From: Dokdonia donghaensis DSW-1
GTDB taxonomy: Bacteria; Bacteroidota; Bacteroidia; Flavobacteriales; Flavobacteriaceae
Assembly (NCBI RefSeq): GCF_001653755.1
Contig: NZ_CP015125.1
Span: forward strand, 1,931,501-1,995,500
DNA: 64,000 nucleotides
Reading direction: 5' to 3'
A program made the translations under genes and the position numbers. Position 1 is the first letter of the stretch, and every line of letters starts with the position of its first letter. Positions 45,201-52,240 of this stretch are shown piece by piece. The notes below the pieces were generated by a model. The model was not told the origin of the DNA, did no database searches, and was given only the letters and a program-made list of their open reading frames with translations.

Positions 45201-48200
45201 AACTGGTATAGATCCTAATAATCCTCTTAATGATCCAGATTGTATGGAATGTACTATTACAGTTCTCAATCAGGATCCGGAGATTGCAATCGTAAAGACT
45301 GGAATGTTCAATGATGAAAATGGAGATGGTTTTGCACAAGAGGGTGAGACAATAACTTATAACTTTACAGTGACAAACACAGGAAATGTTACAGTAACAA
45401 ACATTATTGTAACAGATCCATTAGTGACAGTAACTGGCGGTCCTATTGATTTAGTACCTGGGACTAGTGATGATACTACGTTTATTGCTGAGTATGTATT
45501 AACTCAAGAAGATGTAGATGCAGGAATGGTAGAAAACCAAGCGCTTGTAACTGGTCAGGATCCAAATGGAGATGACGTAGTTGATACTTCTGATGATAAT
45601 AGTACAGTAGAAGGAGAAGAGGATGTGACAATCACAGATTTACCAGAAGATCCAGGAGCAATAGCAATTGTTAAGACTGGAACGTTCAATGATGAGGATG
45701 GAGATGGTTTTGCACAAGCTGGTGAGACAATCACTTATAACTTCACAGTGACAAACACAGGAAATGTAACAGTAACAAACATTATTGTAACAGATCCATT
45801 AGTAACAGTAACTGGCGGTCCTATCGATTTAGTACCAGGAGCTATTGATGCGACTACGTTTGTAGCTGAGTATGTATTAACACAAGAGGATGTAGATGCA
45901 GGAATGGTAGAAAACCAAGCACTTGCAACGGGTCAGAATCCTAATGGAGATGACGTAGAAGATACATCAGATGATGATAGTACAGTAGAAGGTGATGATG
46001 ATGTAACAATCACAGATCTACCAGAGGATCCAGGAGCAATAGCAATTGTTAAGACTGGAACGTTTAATGATGAAGATGGAGATGGTTTTGCACAAGTAGG
46101 TGAGACAATCACTTATAACTTCACAGTAACAAACACTGGAAATGTAACAGTAACAAACATTATTGTAACAGATCCATTAGTAACAGTAACTGGCGGTCCT
46201 ATTGATTTAGTACCAGGAGCTATTGATGCGACTACGTTTGTAGCTGAGTATGTATTAACACAAGAAGATGTAGATGCAGGAATGGTAGAAAACCAAGCAC
46301 TTGCAACGGGTCAGAATCCTAATGGAGATGACGTAGAAGATACATCAGATGATGATAGTACAGTAGAAGGTGATGATGATATAACAATCACGGATCTACC
46401 AGAAGATCCAGGAATGATAGCAATCGTTAAGACTGGAACGTTCAATGATGAGGATGGAGATGGTTTTGCGCAAGCTGGTGAGACAATCACTTATAACTTC
46501 ACAGTGACAAACACAGGAAATGTAACAGTAGCAAACATTATTGTTACAGATCCATTAGTAACAGTAACTGGCGGTCCTATCGATTTAGTACCAGGAGCTA
46601 TTGATGCGACTACGTTTGTAGCTGATTATGTATTAACACAAGAAGATGTAGATGCAGGAATGGTAGAAAACCAAGCACTTGCAACGGGTCAGAACCCAAG
46701 TGGAGATGACGTAGAAGATACATCAGATGATGATAGTATTGAAGAAGGTGATGATGATGTAACAATCACAGATCTACCAGAAGATCCAGGAACAATAGCA
46801 ATTGTTAAGACTGGAACGTTCAATGATGAAGATGGAGATGGTTTTGCACAAGTAGGTGAGACAATCACTTATAACTTCACAGTAACAAACACTGGAAATG
46901 TAACAGTAGCAAACATTATTGTTACAGATCCATTAGTAACAGTAACTGGCGGTCCTATCGATTTAGTACCAGGAGCTATTGATGCGACTACGTTTGTAGC
47001 TGAGTATGTATTAACACAAGAGGATGTAGATGCAGGAATGGTAGAAAACCAAGCACTTGCAACGGGTCAGAATCCTAATGGAGATGACGTAGAAGATACA
47101 TCAGATGATGATAGTACTGAAGAAGGTGATGATGATGTAACAATCACAGATCTACCAGAAGATCCAGGAACAATAGCAATTGTTAAGACTGGAACGTTCA
47201 ATGATGAAGATGGAGATGGTTTTGCACAAGTAGGTGAGACAATCACTTATAACTTCACAGTAACAAACACAGGAAATGTAACAGTAACAAACATTAATGT
47301 AACAGATCCATTAGTAACAGTAACTGGCGGTCCTATCGATTTAGTACCTGGAGCTAGTGATGCAACAACGTTTGTAGCTGAGTATGTATTAACACAAGAA
47401 GATGTAGATGCAGGAATGGTAGAAAACCAAGCACTTGCAACGGGTCAGAATCCAAGTGGAGATGACGTAGAAGATACATCAGATGATGATAGTACTGAAG
47501 AAGGTGAGGATGATGTGACAATTACAGATTTACCTGAAGATATTGGATCTATTGCAGTTGTAAAAACTGGAACGTTTAATGATGAGGATGGAGATGGTTT
47601 TGCACAGGCTGGTGAGACAATCACTTACAATTTTACAGTATCAAATACTGGAAATGTTACGATATCAAATATTGTTATAACAGATCCATTAGTAGCTGTA
47701 ACTGGCGGTCCTATAGATCTTGAGCCTGGAGCTAGTGATAGTACAACATTTGTTGCTGTATACACACTAACACAAGACGATGTAGATGCAGGAATGGTAG
47801 AAAACCAAGCACTTGCAACTGGTCAGAATCCTAATGGAGATGACGTAGAAGATACATCAGATGATGATAGTACTGCAGAAGGTGAAGAAGATGTGACTAT
47901 TACAATACTACCTACTGGAGCAAATTCAATAGCTCTTGAGAAAACAGGTGAGCTTATCGATCTTAACGGTGATGGTGTTTACGAACCAGGTGAAATTATT
48001 CAATATACATTTACAGTAACAAATACTGGTGAATTAACTATTGAAGATATTGTAATTACAGATCCACTTGTAGATGTAGAGGGAGGACCTATTACATTAT
48101 TACCAGGAGAGTCTGATAGTACTACGTTTACAGCAACATATCTAATTACTGAGGAAGATATTGAAAATGGACAAGTATTAAACCAGGCAACTGTAAGTGG

Positions 48201-48633
48201 TGTATTGCCTGATGGTACAGAACTAATGGACTTATCTGATGATCCAACTGATGATACAAACGTTGATGTAAATGGTGATGGTAATCCAGATGATCCAACG
48301 GTAACAATCATACCAAGTGTTCTTAATGTTACAGACCTTGAGGTATTTACTGGAATTTCTCCAGATGGAGATGGACAGAACGATGTATTTATTATTGAAG
48401 GAATTGTAGACTTCCCAGATAATAATGTTCAGATCTTTAACAGATGGGGTGTTCAGGTATTTGAAGGAAATGGATATGATAACCAAACAGTTGTATTTAA
48501 AGGAATTTCTGACGGAAGAGCTACTATCAATTCAGATAAAGAACTTCCAGAAGGAACATACTACTACCTGATTAACTATCAGACAGAGGATGGACTAAAA
48601 AGGTTGAGTGGATATTTATATATTAACAGATAA
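36262..48633 (+). CDS. Giant SprB-like gliding/adhesion protein with T9SS type B sorting domain
   Basis: 4123 residues, secreted. Layout: signal peptide (LTMLLLIGVFGVLGTFKMHS); a non-repetitive N-terminal domain (to about nt 37,200); one early cadherin-like unit; about nine SprB-type repeats (nt 37,710-39,765; hallmark PYTYLWSNGATT...GTYSV.VTDANGC). One divergent and 17 nearly identical 94-residue cadherin-like repeats follow (40081-44874), then DUF11-like repeats (44875-48317). The C-terminal gliding-motility/CHU_C domain (GISPDGDGQNDVFIIEGI, VQIFNRWGVQVFEG, PEGTYYYLINY) directs type IX secretion. It is probably a mobile or surface-attached adhesin. ATG at 36262 is preferred to TTG at 36253. 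SprF- and OmpA-like partners follow. Confidence 0.93.
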   Translation: MKRKLKFTPFRSLTMLLLIGVFGVLGTFKMHSQVLGQQEAAITQNVTFQWEDEQDVNLNGDIDNTENNRSATIQSVTVGSDVFNTFVAPSGYQLTRLGGSGNIITRHNRNGIVLNRTTPPFSGEVIGTSVSATNDPTDVVSAWDNAALAAFQDKNLNHYFTSNGNGQNICGNFSGIVDTGVSQIQTLFYDPPIPSNADGIIAVTERGGNNCFYIRFYGTQLGSTTETILGDTFVRTSGDLRGGDGPNPPAPGSDYWESDREIENGQSIAIALFELNSVAPTGSKITRVEFVAASSDDGDGKLFILQKYAVNQVEVGCLDEPFDGNIDLSNNVPEGSTYSVATSPSPAGTSFNLNSDGTFSYTPPAGYTGDVVFEYQVCLPAPNTNVCDTATVTLTYVMPPDPAIVDLDCNTDGTTNIIITSPLGNQLEYSIDGINFQSSTAFNNLQEGDYTVTVRDSDTGCIQSSASDITLENIEVETPIEVMPVSCFDGMDGTIDLEPSGGLAPYTYLWSNGATTQDISGLAAGTYSVVVTDSYGCTFEIDAIVTQPTNPLSATADTTNVACFGESTGGIDLAPEGGTEPYTFVWSNGATTEDISNLEAGSYTVTVVDANSCEVEGTFSVEQPAAALSVADTITNVLCNGDSSGVVQLTVSGGTAPYTYEWSDGSTAANLEDVAAGSYSVLVTDANGCEIQQSFTITEPDSPLSINLTRENATTAQNCADGTATAAVTGGTAPYSYLWSNGATVASISDLSVGTYSVTVTDANDCELTQSVVVDCINTCDAVIAIGTVIDVLCASEETGSTTVGASSEANPDALFTFTWSNGEVDAGVTSSTLNNIGAGVYTVSVTIDGTVCQPVEQSVTVSEPSSAVGVTISTEDETGPGLSNGEATASATGGVAPYTYSWSNGATTAQIDNLSPGDYTVEVTDDNGCTVESTVTINPGSCNNLSITTSVENVTCNGFSDGFVGSNTTGGVGPFTYSWSNGATTENINNVEAGNYTVTVTDTFTNCTAQSTVAVNEPTVLSAGIAVNNVLCFGESTGSLNLTVSGGTLDYTYEWSSGQTIEDLTGLPAGSYSVVVTDGNGCTTTASAVINEPTSAVTADVSSTNENGATSNDGTATAIPEGGTPPYTISWSNGETTETISGLDAGDYTVVITDANGCRYEETINVASTNQVPAPVNDSATTSEDTAVEIDVTDNDNFGSDGPNDSVIVITEQPDNGTVTVDDGGTPNDPTDDAVIYTPDPDFNGTDTFEYEITDSNGDSETATVVVTVTPEADVVDDAETTPEDTPVVIDVLDNDGFDPAADVEVTDVTDPANGTVVINDDGTVTYTPNPDFNGEDTFEYTVTVTNPDGTTTTETATVVVTVTPEADVVDDAETTPEDTPVVIDVLDNDGFDPAADVEVTDVTDPANGTVVINDDGTVTYTPDPDFNGEDTFEYTVTVTNPDGTTTTETATVVVTVTPEADVVDDAETTPEDTPVVIDVLDNDGFDPAADVEVTDVTDPANGTVVINDDGTVTYTPDPDFNGEDTFEYTVTVTNPDGTTTTETATVVVTVTPEADVVDDAETTPEDTPVVIDVLDNDGFDPAADVEVTDVTDPANGTVVINDDGTVTYTPDPDFNGEDTFEYTVTVTNPDGTTTTETATVVVTVTPEADVVDDAETTPEDTPVVIDVLDNDGFDPAADVEVTDVTDPANGTVVINDDGTVTYTPDPDFNGEDTFEYTVTVTNPDGTTTTETATVVVTVTPEADVVDDAETTPEDTPVVIDVLDNDGFDPAADVEVTDVTDPANGTVVINDDGTVTYTPDPDFNGEDTFEYTVTVTNPDGTTTTETATVVVTVTPEADVVDDAETTPEDTPVVIDVLDNDGFDPAADVEVTDVTDPANGTVVINDDGTVTYTPDPDFNGEDTFEYTVTVTNPDGTTTTETATVVVTVTPEADVVDDAETTPEDTPVVIDVLDNDGFDPAADVEVTDVTDPANGTVVINDDGTVTYTPDPDFNGEDTFEYTVTVTNPDGTTTTETATVVVTVTPEADVVDDAETTPEDTPVVIDVLDNDGFDPAADVEVTDVTDPANGTVVINDDGTVTYTPDPDFNGEDTFEYTVTVTNPDGTTTTETATVVVTVTPEADVVDDAETTPEDTPVVIDVLDNDGFDPAADVEVTDVTDPANGTVVINDDGTVTYTPDPDFNGEDTFEYTVTVTNPDGTTTTETATVVVTVTPEADVVDDAETTPEDTPVVIDVLDNDGFDPAADVEVTDVTDPANGTVVINDDGTVTYTPDPDFNGEDTFEYTVTVTNPDGTTTTETATVVVTVTPEADVVDDAETTPEDTPVVIDVLDNDGFDPAADVEVTDVTDPANGTVVINDDGTVTYTPDPDFNGEDTFEYTVTVTNPDGTTTTETATVVVTVTPEADVVDDAETTPEDTPVVIDVLDNDGFDPAADVEVTDVTDPANGNVVINDDGTVTYTPDPDFNGEDTFEYTVTVTNPDGTTTTETATVVVTVTPEADVVDDAETTPEDTPVVIDVLDNDGFDPAADVEVTDVTDPANGTVVINDDGTVTYTPDPDFNGEDTFEYTVTVTNPDGTTTTETATVVVTVTPEADVVDDAETTPEDTPVVIDVLDNDGFDPAADVEVTDVTDPANGTVVINDDGTVTYTPDPDFNGEDTFEYTVTVTNPDGTTTTETATVVVTVTPEADVVDDAETTPEDTPVVIDVLDNDGFDPAADVEVTDVTDPANGTVVINDDGTVTYTPDPDFNGEDTFEYTVTVTNPDGTTTTETATVVVTVTPEADVVDDAETTPEDTPVVIDVLDNDGFDPAADVEVTDVTDPANGTVVINDDGTVTYTPDPNFNGEDTFEYTVTVTNPDGTTTTETATVVVTVTPDNPSLDVFKEGNYEDTNEDGVVNLGDSIIYNFIVFNNGDVPLSDITLTDELVDVMGGPIDLGVGESDSMTFTAIYAITQEDINTGAVYNQAIATGQDPAGEIATDASEDPTGIDPNNPLNDPDCMECTITVLNQDPEIAIVKTGMFNDENGDGFAQEGETITYNFTVTNTGNVTVTNIIVTDPLVTVTGGPIDLVPGTSDDTTFIAEYVLTQEDVDAGMVENQALVTGQDPNGDDVVDTSDDNSTVEGEEDVTITDLPEDPGAIAIVKTGTFNDEDGDGFAQAGETITYNFTVTNTGNVTVTNIIVTDPLVTVTGGPIDLVPGAIDATTFVAEYVLTQEDVDAGMVENQALATGQNPNGDDVEDTSDDDSTVEGDDDVTITDLPEDPGAIAIVKTGTFNDEDGDGFAQVGETITYNFTVTNTGNVTVTNIIVTDPLVTVTGGPIDLVPGAIDATTFVAEYVLTQEDVDAGMVENQALATGQNPNGDDVEDTSDDDSTVEGDDDITITDLPEDPGMIAIVKTGTFNDEDGDGFAQAGETITYNFTVTNTGNVTVANIIVTDPLVTVTGGPIDLVPGAIDATTFVADYVLTQEDVDAGMVENQALATGQNPSGDDVEDTSDDDSIEEGDDDVTITDLPEDPGTIAIVKTGTFNDEDGDGFAQVGETITYNFTVTNTGNVTVANIIVTDPLVTVTGGPIDLVPGAIDATTFVAEYVLTQEDVDAGMVENQALATGQNPNGDDVEDTSDDDSTEEGDDDVTITDLPEDPGTIAIVKTGTFNDEDGDGFAQVGETITYNFTVTNTGNVTVTNINVTDPLVTVTGGPIDLVPGASDATTFVAEYVLTQEDVDAGMVENQALATGQNPSGDDVEDTSDDDSTEEGEDDVTITDLPEDIGSIAVVKTGTFNDEDGDGFAQAGETITYNFTVSNTGNVTISNIVITDPLVAVTGGPIDLEPGASDSTTFVAVYTLTQDDVDAGMVENQALATGQNPNGDDVEDTSDDDSTAEGEEDVTITILPTGANSIALEKTGELIDLNGDGVYEPGEIIQYTFTVTNTGELTIEDIVITDPLVDVEGGPITLLPGESDSTTFTATYLITEEDIENGQVLNQATVSGVLPDGTELMDLSDDPTDDTNVDVNGDGNPDDPTVTIIPSVLNVTDLEVFTGISPDGDGQNDVFIIEGIVDFPDNNVQIFNRWGVQVFEGNGYDNQTVVFKGISDGRATINSDKELPEGTYYYLINYQTEDGLKRLSGYLYINR
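37710..39765 (+). repeat. About nine SprB-type repeats in the adhesin
   Basis: Diverged units of roughly 70 residues, each with a Cys near the start (e.g. VACFGESTG), a GG(T)xPYTYxWSNGATT core and a closing GxYxVxVTDxNGC. Divergence is high compared with the next repeat block. Confidence 0.85.
40081..44874 (+). repeat. Seventeen tandem 282-bp repeats (cadherin-like)
   Basis: The period is exactly 282 bp (94 residues), for example starts at 40081, 40363 and 40645, ending at 44874 (4794 bp = 17 units). Units share almost every base. Amino-acid changes are seen in only three units: Asn for Asp in unit 1, Asn for Thr in unit 13, and Asn for Asp in unit 17. A handful of synonymous two-state sites are shuffled among units. 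Confidence 0.97.
45273..47918 (+). repeat. Seven tandem 378-bp DUF11-like repeats
   Basis: The period is 378 bp (126 residues), with boundaries near 45273, 45651, 46029, 46407, 46785, 47163 and 47541. Each unit has AIVKTGTFNDEDGDGFAQ, GETITYNFTVTNTGNVTV, ALATGQNPNGDDVEDTSDDD. One diverged unit flanks each side (44875 and 47919). The middle five are closest to one another. Confidence 0.95.
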
Positions 48634-48642
48634 CAAGAAAAC

Positions 48643-48658
48643 CGCTTTCGCGAAAGCG
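48643..48658. repeat. Dispersed 16-bp palindrome, copy 9
   Basis: Exact core followed by TAATA, 10 bp after the adhesin stop codon. Confidence 0.95.
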
Positions 48659-48676
48659 TAATAACAATAACATTAG

Positions 48677-48717
48677 GTAAAACGATCAATCCGCTTAAAC
48701 AGCGGAGGTCGTTTTAC
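48677..48717 (+). other. Intercistronic RNA hairpin in the adhesin operon
   Basis: Outer arms GTAAAACGA / TCGTTTTAC (48677-48685, 48709-48717) and inner arms TCCGC / GCGGA. No T-run follows, so it looks like a processing or stability element or attenuator between adhesin and SprF-like genes, not a terminator. Confidence 0.6.
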
Positions 48718-48741
48718 TAAATGATTTAAACTAAGATTAGA

Positions 48742-49686
48742 ATGAAAAAGCTACATCTCATTGTATTGCTATTGATTACAATGCTAAGTTTTACTGAAGT
48801 AAGCGCTCAGCAAGATCCACAATACACACAGTATATGTATAATACGGTGGCAATTAATCCTGCCTATGCAGGAAATAGGGGAGTTACTAGTATAGTAGGT
48901 CTTCATAGAAGCCAGTGGGTTGGTCTCGACGGGGCACCACGTACACAAAGTTTAAGTGTGCACTCACCTATAGGAGAGGGTAAAGTTGGACTTGGTCTAT
49001 CTATAGTCAATGACGCACTTGGGCCATCTCAGGAGACATACGTGGGAGTTGACTTTAGTTACACAGTTAATACATCAGATACTGGTAAACTTAGCTTTGG
49101 ACTTAAAGGAGGAGGTCACATACTCGATGTGGATTTTACTAAACTCACGCTTTTTGATGTTACAGACCCAAGGTTCTCACAAAATATTGATAATAAAATA
49201 TCACCTATTATAGGTGCTGGTTTATACTATCATACAGATAATTTTTATGCTGGTGTAAGTGTGCCTAATCTTATTCAAACAGAACATTTTGATGTAGGTA
49301 ATAATAGCAATGGAGCTAGTTTTATAGCAAAGGAGCGCATACATTATTATGGTATAATGGGATATACTTTTGATATAAGTGATCAACTTAAGTTTAAGCC
49401 TAGTACACTTGTAAAAATGGTACAAGGTGCCCCATTACAAGTTGATCTTACTGCAAACTTCCTAGTGATGGAAAAACTTCACCTTGGAGCGGCTTACAGA
49501 TGGAGTGCTGCATTAAGTGGTCTTGTAGGTTTTCAAGTTTCAGATAGTATGTTGATAGGGCTTGCTTATGATAGAGAAAGCACAGACTTAGGTGACACTA
49601 TTTATAATGACGGTAGTTTTGAAGTCTTTTTGAGATTTGAGCTTTTCAATGAGTATGACAGAATGTTAACTCCAAGATTCTTTTAA
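48742..49686 (+). CDS. PorP/SprF-like type IX secretion membrane protein
   Basis: 314 residues, with signal peptide (HLIVLLLITMLSFTEVSAQ). The family opening is QDPQYTQYMYNTVAINPAYA, then GLHRSQWVGLDGAPRTQSLS, and beta-barrel-like strands end in FLRFELFNEYDRM. PorP/SprF proteins are outer-membrane proteins found next to SprB-like adhesins and needed for their surface delivery or attachment. Here it follows the adhesin by 108 bp and precedes the OmpA/PD40 gene by 9 bp, the usual order, so it is probably dedicated to this adhesin. Confidence 0.93.
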   Translation: MKKLHLIVLLLITMLSFTEVSAQQDPQYTQYMYNTVAINPAYAGNRGVTSIVGLHRSQWVGLDGAPRTQSLSVHSPIGEGKVGLGLSIVNDALGPSQETYVGVDFSYTVNTSDTGKLSFGLKGGGHILDVDFTKLTLFDVTDPRFSQNIDNKISPIIGAGLYYHTDNFYAGVSVPNLIQTEHFDVGNNSNGASFIAKERIHYYGIMGYTFDISDQLKFKPSTLVKMVQGAPLQVDLTANFLVMEKLHLGAAYRWSAALSGLVGFQVSDSMLIGLAYDRESTDLGDTIYNDGSFEVFLRFELFNEYDRMLTPRFF

Positions 49687-49695
49687 TACAGTACT

Positions 49696-51645
49696 ATGAA
49701 AAAAATTACATTATTTATATTTCTTCTTACTGCATTTTTTGGATACGCGCAGGAAAAGAAGATAGAAAGAGCAACAAAGAGATTTAATCAGTATGATTAT
49801 GTAAATTCTCAAGAGATTTATCAAAAAGTAGTTGATAAAGGTTATGAATCTGGTGATCTCTTTAAAAGACTTGCAGACTCATATTATTTAAATGCAAAAT
49901 ATGATGAAGCAGCAACATATTATGGAAAGCTTATAGAGCAATTCCCAGAAGATGTAGAACCAGAAGTATATTTTAGATATGCAACGTCATTAAGAGCTAC
50001 AAAAGATTATGCATTATCTGATAAGATGATGGCTCGCTTTTATGACCTTGGAGAGGATGATACTAGAGCTGTACTATTTAGAAAAGCACCTGATTATCTT
50101 AGAGAGATTGAAAAGCAAAAAGGAGCTTACGATGTTTCTATCACTCAAATTAATTCTGGATACTCAGATTTTGGATCTGCACTGTATAAGGACAAATTGA
50201 TTTTTGCCTCAAACAGAGATACAGGCGGTTACACAAAACGTGTGCATAAATGGAACGGTCAACCATTCTTAAACTTATACCAAGTAGATACTAGTAAAGT
50301 AGGACAAGAAGGTGGAACTAAGTTTGCTAAGCCATTTAGCGCTAACCTAAATACGCAATATCACGAGAGTTCTCCTGTATTTGCAAAAGGGGATAGTGTT
50401 ATGTACTTCACACGTAATAACTATAGCAATGGCATCTTTAGTAAAGATAGTACAGGTACTAACCAGTTAAAGTTGTATCGTGCAAGTTATAAAAATGGCG
50501 CTTGGGGCGGAGTTAAAGAATTACCATTTAATAGCGACAATTATACAGTAGCTCACCCAGCATTAAGCCCAGATGGTAAAAAATTATACTTCTCTTCAGA
50601 TATGCCAGGTACTTTAGGCCAGGCAGATTTATGGTATGTAGTAATCAATGATGATAGTACTTATGGAGAGCCAGTAAATCTTGGTAATAGTATTAATACT
50701 GAAGGAAGAGAAAGTTTTCCATATGTAAGCGCAGCAAACGATTTATTTTTTGCTTCAAACGGTCACCCGGGCCTAGGAGGTTTAGATATATTCTTAACTA
50801 ACTTAGATGCTACTGGTGAAGATGTTACAATACTTAACATAGGAGAACCAGCAAACACTTCTAAAGATGATTTTGCTTTCATAATCGATTCTGAAACTAA
50901 AACTGGATTTCTTTCATCTAACCGTGGTAAATCTGGTATAGATGATGATATCTATATGATAAGACAGCTTAGAAGACCAGAACCACTTTGTGAAATATTA
51001 CTAACGGGTAATGTAACAGATAAAAACACAGAAGAGCTTTTAAAAGATGCTACCGTGGCTTTATATGATGATAAGAATAATCTTATTGAATCTATTGTTA
51101 CTGGTAGAAAAGCAACTTTTGAGTTTGAACCAGAGTGTGATGCAAAATATCTTTTAAGAGGATCAAAGGATGGATATACTACTGTAGAAAAGAGAGTGTC
51201 TACTCCTAATCTATCTGGTGAAATTCAAGAGTTTTTACAATTAGAGCGTGCTGTTCAAATTGCAAAACCAGGAGACGATATTGCAAAAATATTAAACCTT
51301 AATCCTATATACTTTGATTTTGATAAGTACTATATAAGACCAGATGCAGAGATTGAACTAGCAAAAGTTCTTGTGTATATGGAAACGTATCCTTCTGTAC
51401 GTATAGACGTAAGATCACACACAGATAGTAGAGGTAATGATGAGTACAACCGTACACTATCACAAAACCGTAATGTATCTACTAGAGACTGGCTTATTGC
51501 AAAGGGAATTAATCCATCTAGACTTTCTGGTCGCGGTTATGGAGAGTCTCAGCTAGTTAATGAATGTTCAAACGGTGTTCAGTGTAGTGAAGAACAACAT
51601 CAACTTAACAGAAGAAGCGAGTTTATAGTTTTAAGTAATAACTAA
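49696..51645 (+). CDS. OmpA family protein with TPR and PD40 repeats
   Basis: 649 residues with signal peptide (TLFIFLLTAFFGYAQ). The N-terminal TPR-like helices (FNQYDYVNSQEIYQKVVDKG) are followed by PD40/WD-like beta-propeller repeats (HPALSPDGKKLYFSSDMPG, FPYVSAANDLFFASNGHPG), a carboxypeptidase-regulatory-like domain (LLTGNVTDKNTEELLKDAT) and a C-terminal OmpA peptidoglycan-binding domain (PIYFDFDKYYIRPDAEIELA, VRSHTDSRGNDEYNRTLS). This design is standard beside PorP/SprF genes and anchors envelope complexes to peptidoglycan. Last gene of the adhesin operon; terminator follows. Confidence 0.94.
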   Translation: MKKITLFIFLLTAFFGYAQEKKIERATKRFNQYDYVNSQEIYQKVVDKGYESGDLFKRLADSYYLNAKYDEAATYYGKLIEQFPEDVEPEVYFRYATSLRATKDYALSDKMMARFYDLGEDDTRAVLFRKAPDYLREIEKQKGAYDVSITQINSGYSDFGSALYKDKLIFASNRDTGGYTKRVHKWNGQPFLNLYQVDTSKVGQEGGTKFAKPFSANLNTQYHESSPVFAKGDSVMYFTRNNYSNGIFSKDSTGTNQLKLYRASYKNGAWGGVKELPFNSDNYTVAHPALSPDGKKLYFSSDMPGTLGQADLWYVVINDDSTYGEPVNLGNSINTEGRESFPYVSAANDLFFASNGHPGLGGLDIFLTNLDATGEDVTILNIGEPANTSKDDFAFIIDSETKTGFLSSNRGKSGIDDDIYMIRQLRRPEPLCEILLTGNVTDKNTEELLKDATVALYDDKNNLIESIVTGRKATFEFEPECDAKYLLRGSKDGYTTVEKRVSTPNLSGEIQEFLQLERAVQIAKPGDDIAKILNLNPIYFDFDKYYIRPDAEIELAKVLVYMETYPSVRIDVRSHTDSRGNDEYNRTLSQNRNVSTRDWLIAKGINPSRLSGRGYGESQLVNECSNGVQCSEEQHQLNRRSEFIVLSNN

Positions 51646-51667
51646 CCTTACTTTCAATAATTTCAAG

Positions 51668-51694
51668 AGCGTCTCATATGAGGCGCTTTTTTTA
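51668..51694 (+). terminator. Terminator of the adhesin operon
   Basis: Stem AGCGTCTCAT / ATGAGGCGCT with one G-U pair, followed by seven T. Confidence 0.85.
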
Positions 51695-51721
51695 TGAGTT
51701 ATTTGTATTTTTACAAAGCTT

Positions 51722-52240
51722 ATGAAAGAAGAATTAGTCATCTTAGTAGATGAAAATGACAATAAAATAGGGCTAATGCCCAAAATGGAAGCTCACGAAA
51801 AGGCCGTTTTACATCGCGCTTTTTCAGTATTTGTCTTCAATGATAAAAAGGAGCTTATGCTCCAGCAAAGAGCACTTCACAAATACCACAGTCCCGGCTT
51901 ATGGACAAATACCTGTTGCAGTCACCAGCGCGATGGTGAGAGCAATATAGAAGCAGGTACACGCAGGTTACAAGAGGAGATGGGTTTTACCGTTCCCTTA
52001 GAAGAAAGTATATCTTTTATTTACAAAGCTCCTTTTGATAATGGACTTACTGAGCACGAGTTAGATCATATACTAATAGGTCACTCAGAGCAAGAGCCTG
52101 TAATTAATGAGGAAGAAGTAGCTGCCTGGAAGTGGATGGGGCTTGAAAATGTAAAGCAAGATATTGTAAACAGACCAGAATTGTATACAGCTTGGTTTAA
52201 GATCATTTTTGATAAATTTTATAATCACATTGAGCGATGA
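51722..52240 (+). CDS. idi: Isopentenyl-diphosphate delta-isomerase (type I)
   Basis: Interconverts IPP and DMAPP for isoprenoid synthesis. Nudix fold with LHRAFSVFVFNDKKELMLQQ, the active-site cysteine motif WTNTCCSHQRDGES and Nudix-like ARRLQEEMGF-type helix (GTRRLQEEMGFTV), plus the second conserved Glu region ELDHILIGHSE. 172 residues, usual size. It overlaps queD by 4 bp (ATGA), so the three genes idi-queD-bcp form one operon. Confidence 0.95.
   Translation: MKEELVILVDENDNKIGLMPKMEAHEKAVLHRAFSVFVFNDKKELMLQQRALHKYHSPGLWTNTCCSHQRDGESNIEAGTRRLQEEMGFTVPLEESISFIYKAPFDNGLTEHELDHILIGHSEQEPVINEEEVAAWKWMGLENVKQDIVNRPELYTAWFKIIFDKFYNHIER

Noticed and set aside
39972..45339. Long minus-strand ORFs (up to 459 codons) opposite the adhesin repeats
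   Set aside because: The repeat period is a multiple of three and its antisense frame happens to lack stops, so one chance open frame is copied 17 times. The products are low-complexity Ser/Thr/Val sequence.
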